Shown here piece after piece: positions 42,568-53,951 of a DNA stretch of 64,000 nucleotides. Origin of the DNA: Zygnema cylindricum (Eukaryota; Streptophyta; Zygnematophyceae; Zygnematales; Zygnemataceae). The notes under the pieces were generated by a model. That model was not told where the DNA came from. It saw only the letters and a program-made list of their open reading frames with translations, and made no database searches. A program made the translations under genes and the position numbers. The stretch spans positions 1 to 64,000 of the forward strand of contig JBBHKE010001990.1 in the NCBI GenBank assembly GCA_037447655.1, given 5' to 3'. The first letter of the stretch is position 1. Every line of letters begins with the position of its first letter.

Positions 42568-43771
42568 ATCACCTTTTTAGTCGGTTTGTACACCACAACT
42601 TAATCGGATATCTCGCTTTCGCATAGGATATTCGACAACTTAGTGATAAAAGCTTCAGTTTTGGAGGGGTAGAATTTAAGGAGTCACTCTTTATTGATTC
42701 ATTGAATCAATAGCAAAAAGAAGAGTGAAGGGATTAGTTTATCCGAAGACTAACTCCACAAATTTTTTGATGGTCTCATCGTTATATCGATGAGCGGATA
42801 TTTAACTCCAATTAAAGGTGGAAGTCCCTATATCACATGTTGATCTCAATGGTGGTGTTGATGTTGGAAAAGAAAGGGGAAATTTGTCTAGACAATAATT
42901 CAATGTTGGATAAAGGCGTCGAAATGACGAGCAAACTTTACAAATGCTGGAAAGGTAGCTCTCTTTAATGAACTAACCGTCAAATTTGGAAGAAGTACAT
43001 GAAGGCCCAACGAGTGTTGCGACTTCTTTGGAAAGTCAAGAATGGCGAGGAGAATATGTTGATTGGGGATTGTAAAACAAAGAGACTTTGGAAAATAACA
43101 ACCTTGCTAACACCACCGGATTGATGCAATCGTGTATAATGTCGGTTCATACTTCTTTTCTTACACACACCTTGGCTCACAAGTGTTAGAAGACACATGA
43201 AACCAAATTGAGGAGAGGATCGATGCGATTTAAAACTACATATAGTGTGTGAGTCCATTGACGAGATAGTTCAAAGGTACAACTTTGTCGTTGTGAAACC
43301 GTAGATAAACAACAAAATTAGTGTGGAGGATTATAAGGTGATCCGTTTCATTAATGCATGATTGGGCAAATTGATCCATCCCAAAGATATCATAAAAATT
43401 ACCTTAACTCCACCATAGGAAATAAGGTGAGCTTGTCGAGATGCTCTACAACTAAGAGAGTTATGGCAATCCCCAAATATAAGTTACCTTCTTGATCTAT
43501 TGTAAACATGTTTAAGGGACTTTCATAGAATTTAAATGTGTTTTTAAGGAATTTGAGAGTGTTTTTAGTGGTCTTTAACTTTTATGAACAAACTTTAAGG
43601 CAGAAGACATCGTCTTTTTGTGTCATTCCAAATAATCATAAAGTGAAGGGTCATATAAGCCACAACTGACCTAAAACACTGTTCTACTCGAAGTAGCAAT
43701 AGTAATAAAATCGGGACTCCGACAGGTTCCAAAAAACTTGACAACCAAAAGTCCTGCAGGTTCAAAAAAAC
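42568..43771. other. Region without recognised gene
   Basis: Sequence of moderate complexity that may be a decayed coding region (long stretches with codon-like composition between 42,840 and 43,480), but no motif is secure. AGCAAAAAGAAG near 42,711 only superficially resembles the LTR block. Confidence 0.5.
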
Positions 43772-44234
43772 TAGTGTTGTGTATTGGTAAAATACTTATC
43801 GCGATAAAACCGATACTGGTAGTTATCGGTTATAGAACGTTGAGGGGTCCCGATATATCAGTCCGACACCAACAAATTCTTTATTGGCGATAAAAAAAAA
43901 AAAAATAGTATATTGTATTATAATATTTTATGACATACTACATTATATTTCAAAACGGAAAAATATAGTGGCACGCCATGCATGCCAATCTGTTCCATAC
44001 TCTGTATAACGGAAGAACGATGGTTCAATAAAACGGAGTAAACCCTACAAATGTACGATGTAAACCGTACAATTATCGGCAACAATTAATGAACTGGTGT
44101 TATCGCGACGAAATTCCGAAATAATCGGTGAGATAACACCGGTGCTGATATATTGTGCCAATATATCGATTATCGATGGGCCAAGAAATGGGACATATCA
44201 GTTATTCGCAAATGGCTACCGATACACAACACTA
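43772..44234. mobile_element. hAT-like MITE
   Basis: Terminal inverted repeats TAGTGTTGTGTATTGG (left) and CCGATACACAACACTA (right), 15 of 16 pairing. Flanking octamers AAAAAAAC and CAAAAAAC match at 7 of 8. No coding capacity. TAG-starting termini and an 8-bp duplication are hAT features. Related right ends lie at 47,629-47,644 and 47,900-47,922. Confidence 0.7.
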
Positions 44235-44292
44235 CAAAAAACCAACAACTTGCGGTCCAGATTTAAGTCGCAACAACCATATATGAGTCCAG

Positions 44293-44600
44293 TGCACCGC
44301 AAATCGTAATTAGAGTAAAAAATAATTAGAGTTAAAAAATGAAAAAAAAATGATTAAAGTTATTAACTCTAATTTGTGTAATCATTTTTTTTCAAAATCA
44401 AATTTTACTCTAATTTAAATAACTTCAATTTGGGTTTATATCCGTGCTTATTATCCACGTTGATATTTTTACTGTAAATTAGGGTACACGTACAGAATTA
44501 TACAAAATGTACAATTTCACGTCATTATGACGTTTACACTACGCGATCTTTATTAAATCATTTTTTGTACTTTTTTAGTTAATAAAGTACAATTTTGCAC
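44293..44600 (+). repeat. Dispersed repeat, copy 2 (ACACCGTGAATC family)
   Basis: Same order of motifs as 3,698-4,010: GCACCGCAAATCGTAATTAG, ATTAGAGTAAAA and TTTTACTCTAAT inverted motifs, then ACGTCATTATGACG. Confidence 0.5.
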
Positions 44601-44612
44601 GGTCAGACACCG

Positions 44613-44932
44613 ATCGTACGCCACACTATTTAAAACAACATTGTACTAGAGTTGTTAACGCTGATTCAAAAAACACCTTAAATAATGTAAATAATAATTT
44701 AGAATTATGTACCCTATTCAGGAGCATCCATACATATGTGTAGAGATAGAAAATGGTTTATAAAACGGAGAAATCGTACGCCACACTATTTAAAACGACA
44801 TTGTACTAGAGTTGTTAACGTTGATTCAAAAAACACCTTAAATAATGTAAATAATAATTTAGAATTATGTACCCTATTAAGGATCATCCATACATATGTG
44901 TAGAGATAGAAAATGGTTTATAAAACTGAGAA
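44613..44932 (+). repeat. 160-bp tandem duplication at the start of copia N
   Basis: Units 44,613-44,772 and 44,773-44,932 start ATCGTACGCCACACTATTT and differ at few bases. The last third of each unit is copia protease sequence (GCATCCATACATATGTG, the S-[IM]-H-M-C codons), so the duplication took place after N was truncated. Confidence 0.92.
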
Positions 44933-45656
44933 ATATTCCATCCGTAGAGATAGAGTACGGGATGGGAGAATCGTCACCACTAGCTTAGTGGGATCGGTAG
45001 ATCTTAAGGTCTTAGTGGATGGAAAGGTATCAATATTGACCTTGTCAGATGTTTTGTATATTCCTCAGTTAAACAAAAATTTGATATCTACATCGGTGTT
45101 AGATGACAACAAATTTGAGACAAAAACTAGAAAATGTGTGTTCACACCTAGCTTTGAAAATGAGGTTTATTTCATAGCCGAAAAGGGAAGCTAAGGCATG
45201 TTTTGGATTGTCTTAAGCAATGAAAAGAATGGAGTTTTGTATTTTTGTGCAAATAAAGTAGATGCAAAGGGTAAACCTGGATACTTAGTGGGATATGATG
45301 AGGAGGTAAAGGGATATGGAGTCTATGATCTTGACAAGAAAGATATAATCTTGGTGAAGCATCCAGTGGTAATTAATGAAGGAAAATCTGTAGATCCCAT
45401 GAAATACAACAAAATTGTCAAAATCAGATTTGAAACCGACCATGACCTTGAAACAGAAGATGTACCGGGGGAGACAACTCATCAAGACAATGCAAGTACA
45501 ATAGAAGAAAAATCTGAAGTGGAAGAAGAGATTCCTCCTATGTCGGACGAGAGGGGAGAAGAAGCAACTAACCCGGTCTCCATGGATAGGGAAGTTGAGG
45601 AGCATATCATTAATACTAGTAAAGGGTTACACACAAAAAAAGGGGAAAGAATATGA
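44725..45656 (+). pseudogene. Copia pre-integrase joined to integrase C-terminus (element N)
   Basis: GRIVTTSLVGSVDLKVLVDG, LYIPQLNKNLISTSVLDDNK and a stop after EKGS at 45,192-45,194. FWIVLSNEKNGVLYFCANK then jumps to DAKGKPGYLVGYDEEVKGYG, so the zinc segment and catalytic core are absent. The acidic linker (EEKSEVEEEIPPMSDERGEE) is kept. Confidence 0.88.
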
Positions 45657-46505
45657 AAAGACCTTCGCTCCGGTAGTCAGAATTCTCCGTAGTCTAGCAG
45701 CAGCGGAAGACATGGAGGTTAATCAAGAAGAAATCTTCATGAAGCAACCGGAAATTTTTTTGGAGAATGGACAAGAGAGTAAGGTGTGCAAATTCATCAA
45801 GTCTTTGTATGGACTTAAGCAGGCGCCACGACAATGGAACATCAAGTTGGATGAGTTCCAGACTAACCTTGGATATAGTCTTGAGTAAGTTAATTGAAAA
45901 TATCAATTAGTTGAAGAAGGATTTGATGAGTCGGTTTGATATTAAGGATCTAGGAGTAGCTAGATATATTTTAGGAATTCTGATAGAAATAGATAGAGAA
46001 AAGAGAATGATAAAACTGACTCAGAAAGAAGAATAGGAAACATGTTGAAAAAGTTTCAGATGGAGAAAGCCAACAGTTGCTCTACTCCAATGGACTTAAA
46101 GAAGGTGTCTGAGGGGAGCTTAGAGGGAGGAATGGTAATCTTAGATCAGATGGATGAAGAAGAGGGAGAGTTCATAAAACACATTCCCTACAGAAAGATC
46201 GTAGGTGGTTTATTTTACTTAATGAATTGTACCCATCTAGACATAGCGGCACCTGTAGGAGTTCTAAGTAGGAGTCTAGATGATCCTAGGAAGAGAGACT
46301 AAAAGGCAGCAAAGAGATTAAGGAGATATTTGGTAGGAACCAAGGATCTATAGTTGCATTTGGGCGGGGGAAATATTGACATCACCACTTAGAGTGATGC
46401 CAACTATGGGGAAACTATGGTGGCGGATATGATGACCAAACATGTGCCTTCTCCCAAATTGGTATTTTGTAGGGAGAAGTGTGGACTGAAGCAAAAGATA
46501 GACTA
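45620..46505 (+). pseudogene. Copia reverse transcriptase and RNase H remnants (element N)
   Basis: KGYTQKKGKEYEKTFAPVVR, LRSLAAAEDMEVNQEEIFMK and LYGLKQAPRQWNIKLDEF, with the MDIKTAFLNGEL block deleted and no YVDD. Then MLKKFQMEKANSCSTPMDLK and YLMNCTHLDIAA. Stops at three Trp positions (46,300 TAA; 46,350 and 46,388 TAG). RNase H jumps from SDANYGE to TMVADMMTKHVPSPKLVF. Confidence 0.88.
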
Positions 46506-46519
46506 AAAAATGAGGGGAG

Positions 46520-47461
46520 TGTTGAAAAAGGTATTTTTTATATTTTTCTGTATTTTGTCAGTTTGTCGATGAAGGCTTTTAAATCCTCACACTTGTCGTA
46601 GTCACTGAGGACTCAAAGATAACCATGGCTGCCATAAGCATTCAGGAAGACAAAAAAAATAGGTTGTTGGAGGCTAGCAAAACTTTGGCGCCAATACCAG
46701 GATTTTATCCTTGGTCTTATAGGATGTCAGCCGTACGATGTAACCGTGTGCCTTAACCCTTAGGTATTTATGAAACATTATAATCATTTGGTATGATGTC
46801 AATGTACACGCATACGCAATGACATATGAAATGAACATGAATAGAACTGCACAAAATACTGGACCGCACGAAACGACATTTCATTTTCAACGGACAAAAT
46901 CAAATGTCGGTTTCAGATCGGACGGCTCATAGTGGAGCCGACACAACGGCGTGGACATTTGGCGGTTTGTGAGCTAATGTCGACGGATGACATGTGGCAC
47001 GCCATGAGTGGACAGCGGACATTTCGGGGAGAGCCACTATGGCTCAAGACCTGACAGGCGTTAGCGGGACGGCCCTGTCGTACCATAGCCGTACAAGAAG
47101 TACAGCGGCACCTGTACCATCTTGTACCTTACCGTTTTCTAATTGGTTAGGTACAGTAGTAGTAGAGGTTCTGAGAGAGATTCAGAACTTAAGACTTTTT
47201 TTAGGCACCTCTCTCTGAAAGGCCTTTTGTATTTATAGGCCATCTTTGGCCAGCCATAACTTAATGCTCAAGGGAGCAAATTCAATGATTCTTTTTGCGT
47301 TCCACTCAGGCGAGTCGGGCCTTCACAAGGGTGAAGGTGGTCAGAATATTTGCGTGCTAGGGTGGCACTTATTCAGCGAGAAAGTCAAATGGGCAAATAT
47401 TATCCTAGAGGCTTCATATAAGCTGGACATTCAATGGGCCAATGGAGGTCACAGAATTACA
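46520..47461 (+). repeat. 3' LTR of element N
   Basis: 942 bp, TGTTGAAAAAGG to GAATTACA, after the tract ATGAGGGGAG. It keeps MEVTELQ at the end, and the hairpins TGCTCAAGGGAGCA and CCTTCACAAGGGTGAAGG. Confidence 0.9.
46679..46766 (-). promoter_or_regulatory. tRNA-like Pol III module, antisense in LTR N
   Basis: Minus strand: TACCTAAGGGTTAAGGC (A-box and D-loop-like), 44 nt, GGATAAAATCC (one mismatch to the B-box core), then TTTT at 46,679-46,682. Confidence 0.45.
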
Positions 47462-47644
47462 GTCTCTATAGTTATTGCCGATAATTATCGATATCGGTGT
47501 TATCGCCGATAAACAACCGATAACATCGGTTGTTTATCGCCGATAACACCGTTTGCGATATATCCTGCCAATAAATCGATTGTCGGCAACCCGGGAAAAG
47601 GCCTAAATCGGTTATCGTGAAATCCTTGCCGATAAACAACACTA
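47462..47644. repeat. TATCGCCGATAA palindromic repeat with MITE-like right end
   Basis: A 57-bp palindrome (47,495-47,551: two 27-bp arms with one mismatch and a 3-bp spacer) is followed by a right end CCGATAAACAACACTA, like the MITE at 43,772. The left end seems cut by N. Confidence 0.6.
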
Positions 47645-47924
47645 CTAGTTAGGTACCGTCTTAATTTTTTTGCGGTTACATGTTGGGCCGTAAAGATTGA
47701 AATTACGTAACAAAATTAACATCGTATGTGGCGTACCATACAATTTATTATTTTTGATAAAATATTGTATTGTATAAAGTATTAAATATATATATTGTAC
47801 ATCTTAAAATATATCGCGATATAATTTGTTGTTCCCGGTGCAATATATTGAGGCATTTGACTGGTCAATATACGATATATCGAATATCGTTCGCGATAAA
47901 ATTTTACCCGATACACAGCATTAG

Positions 47925-48050
47925 TAAAAATCATAGTTCAAAAGTAGGCGTTTTACGGTAGGCCTTTGGCAGGCGCAATTTGTGTTATGGGCTTTTCATG
48001 TGATCTTCTTAGATCGCTACTTTGATCGCTACACCGTGAATCGTTATTAG
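47925..48050 (+). repeat. Short dispersed repeat, copy with CACCGTGAATCGTTATTAG end
   Basis: Starts TCATAGTTCAAAAGTAGGCG and ends CTACACCGTGAATCGTTATTAG. Both ends recur, inverted and with a longer middle, at 61,356-61,560. No terminal inverted repeat and no coding capacity. Confidence 0.55.
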
Positions 48051-49148
48051 CCTTATGTACGCTATATCGGCACCCTAAAATTTTGACATTGATACCCGAA
48101 ATACAGTGATTGAATCTAATTTATCTTTGACATTAATTATGGTTCTAGTAAAATAGCGTCAATGGAATGACCGTACTGTATTCATTAATAGTGTGGTGTA
48201 CAGAAAATGTTTGTTCGTACAGCAGTGTACTTCGTTACCGACATCCGTACGGAAATACTGGTTAACTTATGTCGGTCGCATACAGAGCTGCGCTTAGAAA
48301 AATAGCGGAATCCAGTTTCCAAAATAGGCGTTCGCATACATTTAGAAGTTCGTTTTTGTGTGTGTCAGTGTGAACTGATAACATGTGCACATGCTAAAAA
48401 CTGTCCATGTTACATAAACGTAATGTTGCCCACTTACACATGTTGATAGTTGAGTAAAGCTAAGACTAATACGGTGCCCTTTTAACTCTATTTCCGATCC
48501 TGCGAGATTAATAGTATATATGTTTACACTATTAAAGGGTTTTTGAGGGTACATAACGGTAATACCAGACCTTTAAACGAACGAGACGCATATGAGAGTT
48601 ATGTTTTATTCTAAAATGGGTTATGTTTCACAAAATAACAACAAATTAGTGTCATATTGTGTACATATTAAAGTGAATTTACAAAATCTAGAATTGAAAA
48701 AACGCGGCGCCTTGAAAACGAGAATTGGTACAAACTAGCGGCATATGCGGACATAACACAAAAAATGGATTTTGTGGTCAGACAAATCTCAACCACATCC
48801 TCATTTTTTGACGACATGCTTTTCAATCTCGCATATCTATTTTTACACGACGTTGCCATTTTTTTGGCAGGATGCGTGTCATCGCCCCGCCGCCTCTTTT
48901 AATTTAGCGCCATCCTGTAGACTATGGCTCCCTCTAGGGTTTACAGCGGTAGGCGTTTGGAACGTAATATGGAGGAACAACAATAGAGGTCGAGCCAACA
49001 TCGTCGCTATGTATTTCTAGGATTATTATGAAATCATTGGTAAGTGCGCAGCCCAGCATGTTTAATCATCTCCCTTGTGCTCTCTACCTCTTTGTTGTTC
49101 CCCCTTCGTTTTCTCTTCCTCTCTATCCTTTAATCTCTCTCTCTACGA
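48051..49148. other. Region without recognised gene
   Basis: No coding match or repeat family recognised. A pyrimidine-rich stretch at 49,070-49,145 borders the truncated LTR of element O. Confidence 0.55.
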
Positions 49149-49423
49149 ATTCGTTGACATCTCACAAGTGTATATATAGGAATGAGCCTTTTTAGGAATT
49201 AATCATCAATGCTTGTTAAGTGAAGTAGGGACCAAAGATGTAATATGTTAGGGTCTGTTGTGATTTTCATCTTACCCTAATTGCTCTTTGTTGTGTCTGT
49301 GAACGCATGTGTGTCATTTGGAGGATGCATTTCAATATGGTAGTTCATTGACCTAGCTTTGCTAAGCTTTTTGTTTGATAGTTTGGGTGGCTTCTCCGGT
49401 CTATTTTAGACTAAAGAACAACA
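49149..49423 (+). repeat. 5' LTR of element O, only the last 275 bp
   Basis: Almost identical to 52,818-53,092 (CTTCTCCGGTCT versus CTTCTGCGGTCT near the end). The first 900 bp are missing, without an inserted element to explain it. Confidence 0.9.
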
Positions 49424-49438
49424 GGTTATGGGCCCACC
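49424..49438 (+). other. Primer-binding site, half tRNA-iMet (element O)
   Basis: GGTTATGGGCCCACC directly after the LTR end ACA, 15 of 15. The frame through it closes soon after (VMGPPPIYHTLA then stop). Confidence 0.85.
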
Positions 49439-50200
49439 CCCCATCTATCATACGTTAGCTTGAGTCGAGATAGGTTTGTGTCTCACGCATTGTAGCGGGT
49501 TAATTTTGTTCTTGTATGAGTTTTGCATCATCGGCCTTATCATAGTGTTGGTATGTTGCTCACCCCATCTCCACAAAGGTTAACTTTCAGAGGTGAACTT
49601 TTGAGTAATGTTACCCTCTTGTGAAAGAATTTTTGTTTTTTTTTGGTGGAGAGTTCTAGAGGGTGGAGTTTTGCCATTCCGTGGAAGTTTTGACATTTGG
49701 TGGAGATTCGACGGTTGATGGAGAAATTTGGAAGGTGGAGTTTCGACATTTGGGGGAGAGATATCCGAAAGGTGGAGTTGTGGCATTTGGTGAAAGATCC
49801 GAATTTGGTGGATCTATGATTGTTGGAAAAGGGATTTGTAAGATAATTATTGAGTTGTTGGAAATTTTACGAAATGTAAAATATTTGGAGTTTTTTGGAA
49901 AAATGTGGGAAAGAGAAAAATTGGATAAAGGTTGTGGAGTTTATTTTTATTTTGTTTTTCTTTTAATACTTCTTTGTAGAAAATTTGGGAATTAAGTAAA
50001 GGGTTTGAAAAATCTAGAACTTTGAAAAGATTAGTTTTTTTTGAAAATTGTTGTGGTAGATAGAGGATTTTGTGGGATTTTGTTTGTGTATTTCGATAGA
50101 ATTTTTGGGAATATAGTTTTTGTTTAATGGGAAATTTTGGGATTTTATTATTAAATAAAAAATTTGAAATCTAGATTTGTTATAGTGAGGTAGAAATTAT
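49439..50200 (+). other. Internal region of element O, left part
   Basis: Contains a degenerate GGTGGAG / GACATTTGG repeat between about 49,640 and 49,800. A 110-codon open frame over it is probably a by-product of the repeat. Confidence 0.5.
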
Positions 50201-51589
50201 TGTTGTTTTGGAAGATTCAGTTTCGTACTTGCGTGCGCGTGTTTTCGTGCGTACGTATTTACCGAAATTAATGTGGTGGCACGAATGCATTTTCGGGTTA
50301 AGGGAGAAGTGAAATTAATTGAAGTTCGACGTACGGAAGTACGAATTGAGTGACGCGAACAATCATATGTAAAAGTACGGTTCGCGTAAGTGAAATGGAC
50401 GGCGGATCGCGAAACGATCCGATGTATGATATTCGAAGTATGTAAAATCGTAAAATTGTACGTCGCACGTACGAAACATAATGCGACAGGTGACATTTAT
50501 TACATGGGACGCCGCCGGTACGGAGCGTCGTATTAGACAGGTGTACTTTAAGTTGTCGCTTATTGCGACATGCATTTATCGAAAATGACGTGTACCTTAA
50601 ATGCGACAAGGCGCATTTATGACGAAGTACGTGATTTCGGTACGGACAGAATTGGATCGTACGAATTGATTTCGGCAAGTTGGTCATGGTACACGTGGAG
50701 GGCGAATGTCGTCTACCGATATTTTCAAAGGATCTCATTATCTTTAATGACGCATTATCTAGTGGACCGTACATATGCGATGTCGGTTCACTACGTGGAC
50801 TTATCGACAAGTGACTAAGCAAGTTGTCACTTATGACGCGGATTTTTGGATGCGTCGGTGTAAATATTTGAAGCATCAATGTTTTGTCTTATTTGAATTA
50901 ATGATTTAGTGTTGATTAAAATAGTTATATTTTAGGTGATCAATGAGGATATCGACAGTTTAATTGTGTGTCTTTATGTGTCGTATTTGCAGACAAGTGT
51001 ACGCTTACAATTGCTTGTCTTTCAGGTGTACGCTTACGATTAGTTTACTCTTACTAAAAGGTTATTATGCGTAAATAGGATTTAGTGACAGTAACGTAAT
51101 TTATGACACTTAGTGATTATTTGACAGCTCACAAGTATATATATAGGAATGAGCTTTGTTAGGAATGAATAATCAATGCTGGTTTGTAAAGTGGGGACCG
51201 AAGATGTAGACTTTTAGGGTTGCCGATTAGGTCATGCATTTGAGTAATATGTTTATTGATATACTTTTGTTTATCTAATGTTTATGTGAGATTGCACTCT
51301 TTTTGTTATTATTTATTTATGTTATTTTATGTTTGTTTGATATGCATTATTTATGCATTTGTCCTAGGGTTTGCTTATGTTAATTATTCCATCAAACCTT
51401 AGATGTTGTCATAGGGTTTATTTATGTTGATTATTCCATGAAACCCTAAATGTTGTTTGTTGCGTTTGTGTACGCATATGGAGGATGCATTTCATATGAT
51501 TGTTCGTCGACCTATTTTTTAGCTTCTTGCATGATAGTTTGGGTCGCTTCTGCGGTCTATTTTAGACCAAAGAACAACAATTATTTGAG
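50201..51589 (+). repeat. Solo LTR of the O family inside O
   Basis: TGTTGTTTTGGAAG to AGAACAACA, 1,389 bp, with a perfect ATTAT duplication (50,196-50,200 and 51,590-51,594). It matches 51,915-53,092 along its length with substitutions and indels, so it is an older or different copy. Confidence 0.93.
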
Positions 51590-51594
51590 TGGGG

Positions 51595-51914
51595 ATATAT
51601 TATTAGTGTGATCTTTTTGCTTTAATTTTTAGTTAATTTGTGATAGAATTTTGGGAATGTAGTTTCGGATTTAGATATTGGTAGAAAAAAAGAATGTTGT
51701 AATTTGAAAATGAAAAAAAATATATAAATAGTAATTTGGAAACTTTAAGGAGGCAGTGGAAGCAATGGTGCAGTGAGTGAGGTTTAATTTCGTTAGAAGA
51801 AATTGGCGGATTCAGTTGAAGGAGGCAGATGGAGGAGACGTGTGACAGCTAATGGCATGTGTGACACCTGATGACGTGGCTCCATGGATGCACGAAACTA
51901 AATTTTCGGGGGAG
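51595..51914 (+). other. Internal region of element O, right part
   Basis: Continuation of the internal region after the solo LTR, AT-rich, with no ORF. It ends in the purine tract ATTTTCGGGGGAG, which primes plus-strand synthesis in LTR elements. Confidence 0.6.
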
Positions 51915-53092
51915 TGTTGTTTTTGAAGATTTAGTTTCGTGCGTACGCGACGTTTGATGCGTACGCGACATTTCGTGCGTACTTGAAGCGATTTTTAATG
52001 CGTAAGTACTGATAAAATTTAGTGTGGAGGTTCGAATGGATTACGGAATTTAATTGAAGTGACGTGAACAAACATTTGTAAAAGTACGGTTTGCGTAAGG
52101 AGAAATGGACGGCGGATCGCGAAGCGATTCGACGTTTAATATTCAAAGTGCGTGAAAATGTACGCATGGCGTACGAAACAAAATGTGACAAGCGCCGAGA
52201 TCATTTATTACAAAGGACGCGTTTGAGGTACGGAAATGATTTTGGCTGTACGACAAATTATTTCGGCAAGTGGACTTGAATTCGCTTCGCGACATTCGTG
52301 AGATATTTGACGACACGCGCAGATTTCAATTGGATTTTTATGACCACGCAGCGCGACATCGAGGGTACCGATTAAGAGCAACGGACGGCGGATATAGGCC
52401 GCCGAGATTTTTTTCCAAGAGTGGTGACGCGAAATCGCGTCAATCACACGATGTTTATTTTGGACGTCCTGGGTTGTTTTACGAAATTCGAGAAGTTTCG
52501 TTGATTGACTCAGATGACTCAGCATACGATTTTGTGAGATTGTGTGTACTTGAAAATATTTGGAACAACATTTCTTTGTCTTATTTGCATTAATAAATTA
52601 GTGTTGATTATGACGTTTATATTTACGTGGTCAATTAGGGTTTCGACAGTTTAATTTGTGTGTGTAAAATACCGTACTTGTAGACAAGTATACGCTTACG
52701 ATTGCTTGACTCTCAGGTGGACGCTTACGATTAGTTACTCTTACTAGAAGGTTATTATGCGTAAATAGGATTTAGTGACAGTTACGTAATTTACATTGGT
52801 TATTTTGACACTTAGTGATTCGTTGACAGCTCACAGGTGTATATATAGGAATGAGCCTTTTTAGGAATTAATCATCAATGCTTGTTAAGTGAAGTAGGGA
52901 CCAAAGATGTAATATTTTAGGGTCTGTTGTGATTTTCATCTTACCCTAATTGCTCTTTGTTGTGTCTGTGAACGCATGTGTGTCATTTGGAGGATGCATT
53001 TCAATATGGTAGTTCATTGACCTAGCTTTGCTAAGCTTTTTGTTTGATAGTTTGGGTGGCTTCTGCGGTCTATTTTAGACTAAAGAACAACA
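51915..53092 (+). repeat. 3' LTR of element O
   Basis: 1,178 bp, TGTTGTTTTTGAAG to AGAACAACA. TATATATAGGAATGAGC near 52,840 may be the promoter. It does not carry the tRNA-like block of the A-N group. Confidence 0.9.
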
Positions 53093-53951
53093 TTTTTCAA
53101 ATCCACCTACCCCGTACTAATCTGTTATATATTTTTTTCTTATGTAATATGAACTGTCATCTATGATGAGGATATATCCGACGGCTGGTTGTATTGTACA
53201 GCACCCCACGGAAACATGCGATATATAAGGAAGAATAAAATATCATGTTGAAGGTATTGGACCGTACGAAGGCGCATGGAGCATACCGTTAGGAACTTTC
53301 CATGGATCTATATTTGTTATCACGGATAGGGGATACTTAGTTAGTGTGTGTAAAATATGAGGGTTTTTAAAATCATTTTTAGAGGATTTCCTACTTACAA
53401 GCAGAAACGTTAATACTTCATGACTATTTAGAGCTTTGTTGACTACTGCGGATTAATAGGCCTTAGTTATTTATTTGTTGTAGTTCAACGTTGTAAACAG
53501 AGTTTACCATGAAATATATAATTGATGTTCTTCTTTTCCCATTGTTTCAAATGAATGCTCGTAATTGTGTCAACTCTTGGTGTATTTTCTATTCATTGTG
53601 TGTTTTGTAATTGCTTTCATGTTGTTTCGTTGATATTATCGCATTTAAATATATTTTATCTACTTTGCAAATTTTTGTTGTGAACATCTGTATATGCTCG
53701 AAATATGATTTTTATTTGTATTTTTTACTTCAGACCGCATATTTTTCTTCATCTTTGATTTTCCTGCATGAAATATTTTGGTTTGATTTTCACTACTGTA
53801 TTAATGGTTTCAGTCTTGTGAAAATGAGATTCTCGACATAAGATTAAGGATGTTATTTGATCACAATATAATAATATCCATGTAATTTAAAAACTCAAAC
53901 TGTCCGAATCAGTGACGAAACAACCTCGGTTTCCAAAATGGTTCTATGATT
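53093..53951. other. Region without recognised gene
   Basis: AT-rich, with no coding match or repeat that I can identify. Confidence 0.55.

Larger units (their letters stand above)
44725..47461 (+). mobile_element. Copia element N, 5'-truncated with internal deletions
   Basis: Starts in the protease region and ends with a full 3' LTR. Three deletions removed most of the integrase, the front and back of reverse transcriptase and the middle of RNase H. Sequence is closest to H and J. Confidence 0.88.
49149..53092 (+). mobile_element. Non-autonomous LTR element O
   Basis: Truncated 5' LTR, half-tRNA priming site, about 1.1 kb internal region, purine tract TTTTCGGGGGAG and a 1,178-bp 3' LTR. 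A solo LTR of the same family (50,201-51,589) is inserted in the internal region. No Gag or Pol is recognisable, so O would depend on copia proteins. Confidence 0.82.

Noticed and set aside
42840-43480. Decayed gag gene
   Set aside because: The sequence has a codon-like texture but too many stops, and no motif could be placed with confidence.
49663-49995. 110-codon frame in element O as a Gag
   Set aside because: It is made from a degenerate GGTGGAG repeat and has no Gag or zinc-knuckle motif.
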